Below are positions 56,118 through 64,000 of a DNA stretch of 64,000 nt, in pieces. The stretch is from Bathymodiolus thermophilus thioautotrophic gill symbiont (GTDB lineage: Bacteria > Pseudomonadota > Gammaproteobacteria > PS1 > Pseudothioglobaceae). A program made the position numbers and the translations under genes. The stretch is taken from positions 2,768,686-2,832,685 of the forward strand of contig NZ_CP024634.1 in the NCBI RefSeq assembly GCF_003711265.1. The letters run 5' to 3'. The notes below the pieces were generated by a model. It was not told the DNA's origin, made no database searches, and saw only the letters and a program-made list of their open reading frames with translations. Within the stretch, counting starts at the first letter, position 1. Every line of letters starts with the position of its first letter.

Positions 56118-57052
56118 AAACAGCGTTAATTTGTGGTTCGTATGCCTTTGATTCCATCATGGTCTTCCACGATCAATTTAAAAACCACATTCTGCCAGAC
56201 AAAGTGCATATACTCAATGTCTCTTTTCTGGTGCCAACCCTACGCAAAGAATTTGGCGGTTGTGGCGGTAATATCGCTTACAACCTCCATTTACTGGGTG
56301 TTAATTCGATACCAATGGCAACGGTAGGTGAAGACTTTACCCCCTATATGAACTGGATGGAATCTCAGCACATGAACACCACACATATCAAAGTAATCAA
56401 AGGCACTTACACAGGTCAAGCCTTTATCACGACCGATATGGACGACAACCAAATTACCGCTTTTCACCCTGGTGCAATGAGCGAATCTCATCAAAATAAA
56501 GTTGCCGATGTCAGTGCCGTTGATATTGGCATCGTCTCACCCGATGGACGCGATGGTATGATTGCACACGCAAAACAATTTGCAGACAACAACACCCCTT
56601 TTATTTTTGACCCCGGTCAAGGAATGCCAATGTTCTCAGGTGCAGAATTAATCACTTTTATTGAACAAGCCACTTACATCGCCGTCAATGATTACGAATC
56701 CCAAATGTTGCAAGATAAAACCAATCTCAGTCTGTCAGAAATTGCCTCAATGGTCGAAGCACTCATCATCACCAAAGGCGCCAAAGGCAGCGAAATTCAC
56801 ACCAATAACAACACTATCAACATCGCCCCCGCCACACCCAACGCCACACAAGATCCAACTGGCTGTGGCGACGCTTACCGTGCCGGCTTGTTATATGGCT
56901 TAATGCATAAACTAGATTGGCAAACCACAGGACAACTCGCAGGACTGCTAGGCGCAATCAAAGTTGCCCACCTCGGCACCCAAAATCATACCTTTGATCT
57001 GGACGAGATTAAACGCTTATACCAACAAAGTTATGGCTCGCCATTATTTTGA
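56111..57052 (+). CDS. PfkB-family sugar/nucleoside kinase
   Basis: This 313-residue ribokinase-like protein has the N-terminal glycine motif [17 protein letters not shown] and the catalytic [12 protein letters not shown] near residue 260. The sequence style is close to proteobacterial adenosine kinases, but the substrate is not certain. AGGAG lies before the ATG. Its 3' end overlaps mfd on the other strand by nine bases. Confidence 0.88.
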   Translation: MLKTALICGSYAFDSIMVFHDQFKNHILPDKVHILNVSFLVPTLRKEFGGCGGNIAYNLHLLGVNSIPMATVGEDFTPYMNWMESQHMNTTHIKVIKGTYTGQAFITTDMDDNQITAFHPGAMSESHQNKVADVSAVDIGIVSPDGRDGMIAHAKQFADNNTPFIFDPGQGMPMFSGAELITFIEQATYIAVNDYESQMLQDKTNLSLSEIASMVEALIITKGAKGSEIHTNNNTINIAPATPNATQDPTGCGDAYRAGLLYGLMHKLDWQTTGQLAGLLGAIKVAHLGTQNHTFDLDEIKRLYQQSYGSPLF

Positions 57053-60000
57053 ATGTAATTCTTTGAGTTGATTTTCAACCCATTCAATGCGTGCACCGTC
57101 CTCGGGCATTTGATGCTTGAGGATAAGTTGATTTTGTCCTTTGATTTGGTAGTTTCTAGGTTGGGTTTGCACTAGATTGATGATTTTTATTGGCTCAATT
57201 GTGGTTTTATTGGAGAAGGTGAGGTGTGCTTTGTCGTCATAGATTGAAATTTTATCAATGCCAATTTTTTCCGAGAAAAGTTTTAATTGGGTTACCGAGA
57301 ATAGGTTTTTAGTGGCATCTGGGAGTAGGCCAAAGCGGTCAATCATTTCTATTTGTAGATCTTTCAATTCGTCGTTATTTTTAGCGTTAGAAATGCGCTT
57401 ATACAGAACGAGGCGTTCGTGTACATCGCCAAGATAGGTGTCGGGAATGATGCAGGGGATGCCGGTGTCAATTTCGATTTCAGGGTTAATTGGGTCGTTT
57501 GCATTAATTTTTTTGCCTGCACGCATGGCATCAATTGTGCGTTTGAGTAAATCATGATAGAGGTTAAAGCCGATTTCGCTGATTTTTCCAGATTGATTGT
57601 CACCCAGCAAATCACCTGCACCCCGAATCTCTAAATCGTGATTGGCCAGCATAAATCCAGCGCCAAGTTCTTCTAAAGATTCAACCGCTTCTAGGCGTTT
57701 TTTGGCGTTTTTGCTCAATGATTGATGTGATTTAATCACTAAATAAGCGTAGGCTCTGTGGTGCGAACGCCCGACTCGTCCACGCAGTTGGTGCAATTGT
57801 GCCAGTCCAAAATTTTGTGCATTGTTGATAATAATAGTATTGGCATTGGGAATATCGATGCCTGTTTCAATGATAGTGGTGCAGACAAGGATTTGAAAGC
57901 GACCATGGTAAAAATCGCTCATAATTTGCTCTAATTCACGCGTTGGCATTTGCCCATGAGCGATGCGTACGCGTGCATTTGGTATAATTGATTTAAGGGT
58001 TTCTGCCATATTGTCAATTGAATCAATGTCATTATGCAGTACAAATATTTGCCCACCTCGATGCAACTCTCGAGAGCACGCCTCTTTAATGGTGTTGTTA
58101 TCCCACTCGTTCACAAAGGTTTGAATGGCGCTTCGTCCTTGTGGTGGCGTGGCAATAATAGACAATTCTCTGAGTGAGCCGAGTGCCATATTCAGCGTGC
58201 GGGGAATTGGCGTTGCTGTCATGGTCAGAATGTCGCTTTCGCCTCGCATTTTTTTCAACGATTCTTTTTGTTTAACCCCAAATCGATGCTCTTCATCAAT
58301 CACAATCAATCCAAGATTTTTGTATTTAATACTGCCATGAATAAGCTTGTGCGTACCAATCACAATATCCACTCTGCCTTCAAGCAATTGTTGTTTAATG
58401 TGTGTTTGTTCCTTGGCGCTTTGAAAGCGTGACAAAGCGGCAATTTCAATTGGATATTTGATAAATCTGTCTTTAAAAGAGGTGTAATGCTGGTTTGCCA
58501 ATAAAGTTGTTGGCACCAAAATAGCCACTTGTTTGCCCGCTTCTACTGCCAAAAATGCAGCACGCATGGCAATCTCAGTTTTACCAAAACCAACATCACC
58601 ACAAACCAGTCTGTCCATTGGTTTTTGAGATTGCATATCTGCCAACACTTCGCCCATGGTTTTAAGTTGGTCTGGCGTTTCTTCAAAAGGAAAACTGGCC
58701 ACAAAGGAGGAATAAGCGTCGTTCGGTTCAGGAAAAGCAAAACCACTTTGCGATTCACGCTTGGCATAGATTTCTAACAAATCGGCAGCAATGTCGTGCA
58801 GGGCCTCATGCGCCTTTTGCTTAGCCTTGCTCCACTGATTGGTACCAAGTTTATGCAATGGTGCAATATCGGGAGATGCGCCTGAATAACGAGAAATTAG
58901 GTTGAGCGAAGTCATTGGCACCATCAATTTTGAATGGTTGGCGTATTCTAGCATTAAGAAATCCTGTGCCAAACCATCAAAGGTTTGCGTTTTTAGCCCC
59001 AAATAACGCCCGACGCCATAACTTTCATGCACAATCGGGTCGCCAATTTGAATTTCCACCAAGGACTTAATCGCCTCGTCAAAATCCTTATGTTTGGCAC
59101 GCCTGCGTCGCTGTTGCTTAACCACATCTGCACCGAACAAATCCACTTCGGTGATAATGGCAATATTCTCTGTTAGCAGCCCTTCGGTAAGTTCATCATT
59201 GGTAATGCAAAGACTTTGGCCACTGCTAAGAAAATCTTGCCAATGGGCAACAGGATGTGGATTGTGCTTGTGATTAATAAGCAAATCGCTCAATACACTT
59301 TGTCGCCCTTCAGACTCACAAACAATAAGGATTTTGCCATTAAATTTCTTTTCAAAAGCAAGGAACTTATCCAATGGATTCTTATTCTGCGCATTGATGG
59401 TCAGCGGCGGCAATAACTTGCTGATAAAATTCAATCTGCCTGCTTTTTCAGCAAGTTTGGAACTGCCAATAATAAGTTGTTGTCGTTGTTTAATTTGACC
59501 AAACAACTGATCTTTTTCAAGAAAAACTTGATGAATGGGCAAAGGCAGTCTATCAAGATTATTGCTTGCTTGCTGATGACGCGCATCAATTTCATCATAA
59601 CTTGATTCCAAAAGCGCACCAAAGCCTTGACTGGTGGCAACAATGGTATCGCTTGGCAAATAGTCAAACAAGGTGCTGGTGTGGGTAAAAAATAATGAAA
59701 GATAAAATTCAATACCACTCGGCAACCGGGATTCACTAACTTCATCAAAAATAAAGCCGTTGCTATCGCCAAAAGTTTTAAGATAATTGCTTTTGAAAAT
59801 TTCAATACTTTCTTGGTCAGTGGCAAACTCTCTTGCTGGTAACAAAAACACTTGTTCAACTTCTTCAATGGAGCGTTGCGTTGAAGCGTCAAAAATACGC
59901 ATAGATTCAATTTCTTGGTCAAATAAATCTATGCGATAGGGCGAATTAGCACCCATTGGAAAAAGGTCAATAAGTGAGCCTTTCACGCTAAATTCACCAT

Positions 60001-60481
60001 GCTCTCGAACCGTTGTCACTCGGTTATAGCCAATTTTTAACAAACGCTGAGAAAAAGTTTGTATCTCTAAACCGTCGCCATTTTTCAAATTAAAACTGTA
60101 TTGCTTGCTAAACGCTATTGGGCATAATTTTTGTGACAACGATTCTAAAGTGGTAATAACAATGCCATGCTTAAGATTAGACAATTTAGACAAAGTATTA
60201 AGGCGGCTAGAAGTGATATCTGGGTGTGGAGAGAAATGATCAAAGGGCAACACTTCCCAATTGTCAAACCTCAAAATCTCCAACTCACTGCCATAAAAAT
60301 TGAGGGATTTAAATAATTGCTCAAAATGGGTAATATCATTCGCCACCACCAGCACAACCTGATCTTGTGTTTTGGCAAATTCAATCAACGCCAAGGCCTG
60401 CGCACTACCGTAAAGCGACCCCCAATAAAATTTTTGCCCAGATTCGAAAGGAATTACACCTTGTGGATAAAGATATTGCAT
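57044..60481 (-). CDS. mfd: Transcription-repair coupling factor Mfd
   Basis: The 1145-residue translocase removes RNA polymerase stalled at lesions and recruits UvrA. The UvrB-homology region is N-terminal, the RNA-polymerase-interacting domain has VGDPIVHESYGVGRYLGL, and the helicase core has GDVGFGKTEIAMRAAFLA, VIDEEHRFGVKQKE and the RG/TRG motif QLRGRVGRSHHRAYAYL. The length is standard. A family-1 element lies just upstream of its start. Confidence 0.97.
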   Translation of the reverse strand: MQYLYPQGVIPFESGQKFYWGSLYGSAQALALIEFAKTQDQVVLVVANDITHFEQLFKSLNFYGSELEILRFDNWEVLPFDHFSPHPDITSSRLNTLSKLSNLKHGIVITTLESLSQKLCPIAFSKQYSFNLKNGDGLEIQTFSQRLLKIGYNRVTTVREHGEFSVKGSLIDLFPMGANSPYRIDLFDQEIESMRIFDASTQRSIEEVEQVFLLPAREFATDQESIEIFKSNYLKTFGDSNGFIFDEVSESRLPSGIEFYLSLFFTHTSTLFDYLPSDTIVATSQGFGALLESSYDEIDARHQQASNNLDRLPLPIHQVFLEKDQLFGQIKQRQQLIIGSSKLAEKAGRLNFISKLLPPLTINAQNKNPLDKFLAFEKKFNGKILIVCESEGRQSVLSDLLINHKHNPHPVAHWQDFLSSGQSLCITNDELTEGLLTENIAIITEVDLFGADVVKQQRRRRAKHKDFDEAIKSLVEIQIGDPIVHESYGVGRYLGLKTQTFDGLAQDFLMLEYANHSKLMVPMTSLNLISRYSGASPDIAPLHKLGTNQWSKAKQKAHEALHDIAADLLEIYAKRESQSGFAFPEPNDAYSSFVASFPFEETPDQLKTMGEVLADMQSQKPMDRLVCGDVGFGKTEIAMRAAFLAVEAGKQVAILVPTTLLANQHYTSFKDRFIKYPIEIAALSRFQSAKEQTHIKQQLLEGRVDIVIGTHKLIHGSIKYKNLGLIVIDEEHRFGVKQKESLKKMRGESDILTMTATPIPRTLNMALGSLRELSIIATPPQGRSAIQTFVNEWDNNTIKEACSRELHRGGQIFVLHNDIDSIDNMAETLKSIIPNARVRIAHGQMPTRELEQIMSDFYHGRFQILVCTTIIETGIDIPNANTIIINNAQNFGLAQLHQLRGRVGRSHHRAYAYLVIKSHQSLSKNAKKRLEAVESLEELGAGFMLANHDLEIRGAGDLLGDNQSGKISEIGFNLYHDLLKRTIDAMRAGKKINANDPINPEIEIDTGIPCIIPDTYLGDVHERLVLYKRISNAKNNDELKDLQIEMIDRFGLLPDATKNLFSVTQLKLFSEKIGIDKISIYDDKAHLTFSNKTTIEPIKIINLVQTQPRNYQIKGQNQLILKHQMPEDGARIEWVENQLKELHSK

Positions 60482-60492
60482 ATTGCCCCTTA

Positions 60493-60675
60493 GAGACCTT
60501 TGTATAAATATGGGTGATTAGCAACATTCTGCCCACTTGGTGATTTCTTTAAACCTTGTCCTGCTAAGACTAAGGCTGGGTTTATCCTCCTAGAGAGCTG
60601 CTGGGTGTTGCTGGAAAAATTGCCAAGTGAATGAAAAGTGGATTTTTGATGATTGTTCATATTTACAAAGGCCTC
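60493..60675. repeat. Family-1 palindromic element with extended loop
   Basis: Starts GAGACCTTTGTATAAATAT and ends CATATTTACAAAGGCCTC. The centre has an extra segment TCCTCCTAGAGAGCTGCTGG. CCTTA (60488-60492 and 60676-60680) flanks both sides, a clean 5-base duplication. It separates yceF from mfd. Confidence 0.9.
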
Positions 60676-60677
60676 CC

Positions 60678-61277
60678 TTATTTTTTTAAGATGCTAACGC
60701 CTTCTTTTTCTAACATTTTAGCCAGTTGAATAAGTGGCAAACCAACCATTGCATCAACATCATCTCCTTCTATACGCTCAAAAAGGCTGACACCTAAAGG
60801 TGTTTCAGACTTAAAGCCGCCTGCGCAATTATAAGGCTGTTCTTTTTGCAGATAGTCTTCAATTTTTTCAGCACTTAACACCTTGAAAAAAACCTTTGAT
60901 GTGTGAATGTATGTTTGCATATTATTGGTATGGGCATTTAAAAGTGTCAAACTTGTTAAAAAAGTAACAACATTCCCCGAACTTTGCTCAAGTTGTCGGG
61001 TTGCATTTTTATGTGACTGTGGCTTGGTTAAAATCTCATCATCAACACCAGCACCGTCTGCAAGCGTTGCCACTTGATCTGAAGCGATAATAAGCCCACT
61101 GTGTGTCTTTGCCACTTCACGCGCTTTTTCCTGCGCCAAACGAAACACCAATTGCTTAGGCGTTTCATTGTCCCGCCTAGATTCATCAATTTCAGGCGAC
61201 ACGATATCAAAATCCAAACTTAATTTTTTAAGCAGTTTTTTTCTAAAAGGCGACGATGAGGCAAGAATTAATGACAC
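60678..61277 (-). CDS. yceF: Maf-like nucleotide pyrophosphatase (YceF type)
   Basis: The 199-residue protein begins LILASSSPFRKKLLKKLSL and has DESRRDNETPKQLV and GLIIASDQVATLADG, the Maf triad. The extended form and residues fit the YceF (7-methyl-GTP) branch. It removes modified nucleotides from the pool. Transcribed away from folA. Confidence 0.92.
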   Translation of the reverse strand: MSLILASSSPFRKKLLKKLSLDFDIVSPEIDESRRDNETPKQLVFRLAQEKAREVAKTHSGLIIASDQVATLADGAGVDDEILTKPQSHKNATRQLEQSSGNVVTFLTSLTLLNAHTNNMQTYIHTSKVFFKVLSAEKIEDYLQKEQPYNCAGGFKSETPLGVSLFERIEGDDVDAMVGLPLIQLAKMLEKEGVSILKK

Positions 61278-61333
61278 AGCAAGTAAAGTATTTGTAAAAT
61301 AGTATCATTTTACTTTATTTAAAACTTCCCCCT

Positions 61334-61819
61334 ATGAGATTATCTATTATTGTAGCAATGGACGACAAGCAACTCATTGGCAAAAACAACGCCTTACCTT
61401 GGCACTTGCCAGCCGATTTAGGCTATTTTAAAAAAACCACCACTGGGAAAACAGTATTAATGGGACGCAAAACTTATGAATCAATTGGCAGACCATTGCC
61501 AAACCGTCGCAATGTAATCATAAGTCGCAATGCCAATTTTCAAGCCGATGGTTGCGAAGTTGTTACCAGTATTGGAGCCGCATTAAAACTCGCTAAGAAT
61601 GACAACGAAGTTATGATAATGGGGGGCGCTTCATTCTACGAGCAAATACTGCCAAGCGTTGACAGGCTTTACATCACCCAAATTGAAGGTGAATTTGAAG
61701 GTGATGCTCATTTTCCAGCCTTTGATCGTAACAAATTTATTGAAACTTGCAGAGAATCACATGCAGCTGATGAAAAAAATCCCCACGCTTACCACTTTAC
61801 CGTCTTAGACAGAAAATAG
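61334..61819 (+). CDS. folA: Dihydrofolate reductase
   Basis: The 161-residue enzyme has MRLSIIVAMDDKQLIGKNN, LPWHLPADLGYFKKTTTG (substrate aspartate in PADL), GRKTYESIGRPLPNR and VMIMGGASFYEQ. Length and motifs are those of chromosomal FolA. Confidence 0.96.
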   Translation: MRLSIIVAMDDKQLIGKNNALPWHLPADLGYFKKTTTGKTVLMGRKTYESIGRPLPNRRNVIISRNANFQADGCEVVTSIGAALKLAKNDNEVMIMGGASFYEQILPSVDRLYITQIEGEFEGDAHFPAFDRNKFIETCRESHAADEKNPHAYHFTVLDRK

Positions 61820-61827
61820 CCTGGTGC

Positions 61828-61868
61828 GTTGAATCTTAAAAACACAAGTAAGTGTTTTTAAAGTTCAA
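61828..61868. terminator. Bidirectional terminator between folA and tRNA-Leu
   Basis: GTTGAA and TTCAAC form outer arms and TTAAAAACAC/GTGTTTTTAA inner arms around AAGTAA. A/T runs on both sides allow termination in either direction. Confidence 0.75.
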
Positions 61869-61890
61869 CATAAAAAGAGGGGAACAAAAA

Positions 61891-61976
61891 TGGTGCCGAT
61901 GGCGAGAGTCGAACTCGCACGAGCGTAGCTCACTACCCCCTCAAGGTAGCGTGTCTACCAATTCCACCACATCGGC
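61891..61976 (-). tRNA. tRNA-Leu, anticodon GAG
   Basis: The 86-base gene folds as a class II tRNA. The acceptor stem is GCCGATG/CATCGGC, with encoded ACCA. The anticodon stem CTACC/GGTAG encloses TTGAGGG, so the anticodon is GAG (reads CUU/CUC). The variable arm and GTTCGACTC T-loop are present. It lies between folA and secG, and shares direction with secG. Confidence 0.95.
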
Positions 61977-61992
61977 AAAAAAATAGTTGGAC

Positions 61993-62475
61993 TTATTTAG
62001 AAATATCGTCTGCTTTAAGGTCAATCACTAACTCATCCTTTTTAGGGTCGCCAATCACCAACAACTTGCCTGCTTTAGAATCAATTGCTGGTTCGCCCTT
62101 TTTAGGGTTGTCAATCACTGGCTTGTCTGCCACCTTAGAATCAACCATTGGTACATCAACTGATGGCTCTAACTTTATGGGTACTTGATCTACAAGCACC
62201 TGATCCATCACACTTTGAGACTCTGTTGGTGCACTGGAAGCATCGCTTGTGGCTAAATATGCCAAAGTTAAACTGGTTAAAAAGAAACCAACAGCAACGC
62301 TGGTAGTTAATTTATAAATAAATGAATTGGCACCGCGTGCACCAAATACCGAACCTGATGCACCTGCGCCAAAGGCAGCGCCTGCATCAGCGCCCTTACC
62401 ATGTTGCATTAAAATAAGCGCAATTAAACCCAGAGCTAGCAACACATGAACAATTAAAATAACTTGGAATGACAT
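61993..62475 (-). CDS. secG: Protein translocase subunit SecG with extended tail
   Basis: The 160-residue protein has two membrane helices (about 4-22 and 52-72) separated by LMQHGKGADAGAAFGAGASGSVFGARGANSF-type residues, the SecG signature. From about residue 85 it has an extra charged tail containing repeats like VIDNPKKGEPAIDSKA and VIGDPKKDELVIDLKA. E. coli SecG is about 110 residues. It follows tpiA by five bases, as in many proteobacteria. Confidence 0.93.
   Translation of the reverse strand: MSFQVILIVHVLLALGLIALILMQHGKGADAGAAFGAGASGSVFGARGANSFIYKLTTSVAVGFFLTSLTLAYLATSDASSAPTESQSVMDQVLVDQVPIKLEPSVDVPMVDSKVADKPVIDNPKKGEPAIDSKAGKLLVIGDPKKDELVIDLKADDISK
62000..62140. repeat. Coding repeats in the secG tail
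   Basis: About two and a half units of roughly 66 bases encode the repeated DxKxxKxxVIxxPKKxE segments. Unit boundaries are marked by the CCTTTTTAGGG phrase at two places (62038 and 62098). Confidence 0.7.
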
Positions 62476-62480
62476 AATAA

Positions 62481-63227
62481 TTAACCTGCTTTACAAATAC
62501 TTAAAAAATCCTCTGGCTTGAGTGATGCACCACCAATCAAACCGCCATCAATATCCTCACAAGCAATTAACTCTTCTGCATTAGTAGGATTCATACTACC
62601 ACCATACAAAATCGGAGTTGATTGTGCAATATCTGCATCATTTTTAGCCAACAGGCTACGAATAAATGCGTGTGTATCTTGTGCTTGCTGTGGTGTGGCA
62701 GTAACGCCAGTACCAATAGCCCAAACTGGCTCGTAAGCAATAATAATATTCTTAAACGCCTCAATACCAACCTTTTCAATCACGGCATTGATTTGTCGAG
62801 TAACCACTGTTTCGGTATTGCCAGATTCTCTTTCCTCTAACAATTCACCAATGCAAAATAATGGCGTTAAGCCATTATCAAGTGCCACTTGTACTTTTTC
62901 AGCAACAATTTCATCAGTTTCGCCGTATAAACTTCTGCGTTCTGAGTGGCCAACAATCACATATTCAGCGCCAAAATCTTTAATCATATCTGCACTCACC
63001 TCGCCAGTAAAGGCACCTGAGGCGTTAACATTGATATTTTGCGCGCCTAAATTCAATTGTGAATGCGTTACCAAGGCTTCAACTTGAGAAAAATAAGGAT
63101 AAGGCGCACATACAATTACCTTTGATTTAACATCAGGCAAACCTTCAAGAATACCCATTACTAAAGTGCTAACGGTTTCCTTTGAAGCGTTCATTTTCCA
63201 GTTGCCTGCTACGATTGTTTGACGCAT
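62481..63227 (-). CDS. tpiA: Triosephosphate isomerase
   Basis: The 248-residue glycolytic and Calvin-cycle enzyme has GNWKMN at the start, catalytic histidine in YVIVGHSERRSLYGE, catalytic glutamate in AYEPVWAIGTG and GLIGGASL near the end. It heads the tpiA-secG-tRNA unit. Confidence 0.97.
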   Translation of the reverse strand: MRQTIVAGNWKMNASKETVSTLVMGILEGLPDVKSKVIVCAPYPYFSQVEALVTHSQLNLGAQNINVNASGAFTGEVSADMIKDFGAEYVIVGHSERRSLYGETDEIVAEKVQVALDNGLTPLFCIGELLEERESGNTETVVTRQINAVIEKVGIEAFKNIIIAYEPVWAIGTGVTATPQQAQDTHAFIRSLLAKNDADIAQSTPILYGGSMNPTNAEELIACEDIDGGLIGGASLKPEDFLSICKAG

Positions 63228-63284
63228 AATAATTATTTTCTATAAAAAATCAGCCATTTTACGCTATTTAGTCATAAAAATCAA

Positions 63285-63803
63285 TCAGTGCTCTGCCCTA
63301 TGGCTAAAATAAAGTGCCAAAGAAACCATTAAAATACCAAAGGCAAAATACACCAAATCAAGTGCATCTGTAAAAGCCATTGACAATGACACTTCAAAGA
63401 ATGTAACCACTAAAATCATTAAGATAACTTTGGCAAGTTTCGATTTCAAATCATCAAGTGAATTAATGACCAAAACTTTTGATGAGCGCTTGCTGTTTTG
63501 GGCTTCGTCAATGTCACTAATAAACAACTCATATAGCCCCAAGGAAAATATCAGTAAAATAGTGGCCAACAAAAATCCATCAATAGCACCCACTGCATGT
63601 GCCACCATTTCAATCTTTAATACCTTTCTTGCTTCGATAGTGGCATTCAAATAATCACCCAAATGCGCCATCAGTGAACCGACATCAATGGCGGTAATAA
63701 CAAACAACGCTAAAGACAATAACAACGAAGAAATTACCGCTGCAAGCACCATAAAACGCGACCCCCACAACATTTTTTCAAAATACTTTTCCAATAACTC
63801 CAT
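63285..63803 (-). CDS. yqhA: UPF0114 (YqhA-type) membrane protein
   Basis: The 172-residue membrane protein has four hydrophobic segments and family blocks WGSRFMVLAAVISSLLLSLA, DGFLLATILLIFSLGLYELF and AFTDALDLVYFAFGILMVS. I use the ATG at 63803, eight bases after GGAG, not the upstream GGGAG-overlapping ATG. Role unknown. Confidence 0.88.
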   Translation of the reverse strand: MELLEKYFEKMLWGSRFMVLAAVISSLLLSLALFVITAIDVGSLMAHLGDYLNATIEARKVLKIEMVAHAVGAIDGFLLATILLIFSLGLYELFISDIDEAQNSKRSSKVLVINSLDDLKSKLAKVILMILVVTFFEVSLSMAFTDALDLVYFAFGILMVSLALYFSHRAEH

Positions 63804-63841
63804 TTTATTAACTCCCATTTCAAGTAAACTTTAATTTATTT

Positions 63842-64000
63842 GAGACCTTTGCATAAATATGGATGATTAGCAAAATTCAATTTTCATCCGCTTGGTAATT
63901 TTCTTAAATCTTATCCTAGCAAGGCTAAGGCTGGGTTTAAAAAAATTGCCAAGCGGGTAAAAAGTAGATTCTAAATGATGGCTCATATATCGATGCAAAG
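63842..64000. repeat. Family-1 palindromic element at the window edge
   Basis: Starts GAGACCTTTGCATAAATAT and continues to the window end with CATATATCGATGCAAAG, so the last few bases are outside. It lies upstream of yqhA. Confidence 0.88.

Noticed and set aside
57044..57052. Nine-base overlap of PfkB and mfd 3' ends as a regulatory feature
   Set aside because: Short convergent overlaps are common in compact genomes.

Overview
The window looks like the chromosome of an AT-rich, sulfur-oxidising gammaproteobacterium of the SUP05 / Ca. Thioglobus / bathymodioline-mussel symbiont type. This assignment is inferred from a sulfide:quinone oxidoreductase next to a complete proton-type F1Fo ATP synthase operon, from the gammaproteobacterial gene orders rpmH-rnpA-yidD-yidC and accD-fkpB-ispH, and from the low GC content. 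No rRNA, RuBisCO or other diagnostic marker is present.

Layout. 1-5135 is an integron-type gene-cassette array. All cassette genes read leftward, several are followed by attC-like sites whose GCCTAAC core carries the gene's own stop codon, and no integrase is present. It ends at a junction with a chromosomal gene that has lost its 5' part (5135-5461), followed by a lipoprotein gene and a small secreted protein. 7298-9876 holds gshB, crcB and rarA. 10108-13778 holds a VOC-fold protein, a small outer-membrane protein, SQR and several palindromic repeats. 13879-20656 is atpI-B-E-F-H-A-G-D-C. 21362-28855 is a long, tightly overlapping leftward gene string: rpmH, rnpA, yidD, yidC, a TauD-like dioxygenase, a pentapeptide-repeat membrane protein, ampD, kdsC and an ogt-like gene. 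The last is split by an insertion sequence with a 6-bp target duplication. 28968-32889 is dprA-smg-topA. 32926-36784 is a DpnII-type GATC restriction-modification island with extra small genes and a second methyltransferase. 36877-42040 holds a phosphatase, trpF, an SPFH/NfeD pair and trpB. 42332-45451 is glmU, an FMN-binding protein and an MFS transporter. 45880-48162 is a haem-oxygenase-like protein plus a flavin monooxygenase, bracketed by repeats. 49756-57052 is rpmE, hemE, an AAA ATPase plus nuclease-like pair, trpA, accD, fkpB, ispH and a PfkB kinase. 57044-63803 holds mfd, yceF, folA, tRNA-Leu(GAG), secG, tpiA and yqhA.

A family of about 160-bp palindromic elements with GAGACCTTTGCATAAAT-type ends is scattered through the window (eleven full or partial copies). 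Several sit exactly at start or stop codons, and two have clear 5-bp target duplications.

The best candidates for undescribed biology are four. The first is the integrase-less cassette array, with an Abi_C-type cassette and a deletion junction. The second is the ATPase/PD-(D/E)xK-like pair wedged without spacing between hemE and trpA. The third is the haem-oxygenase-like/flavin-monooxygenase pair. The fourth is the palindromic element family, with its apparent preference for gene boundaries.
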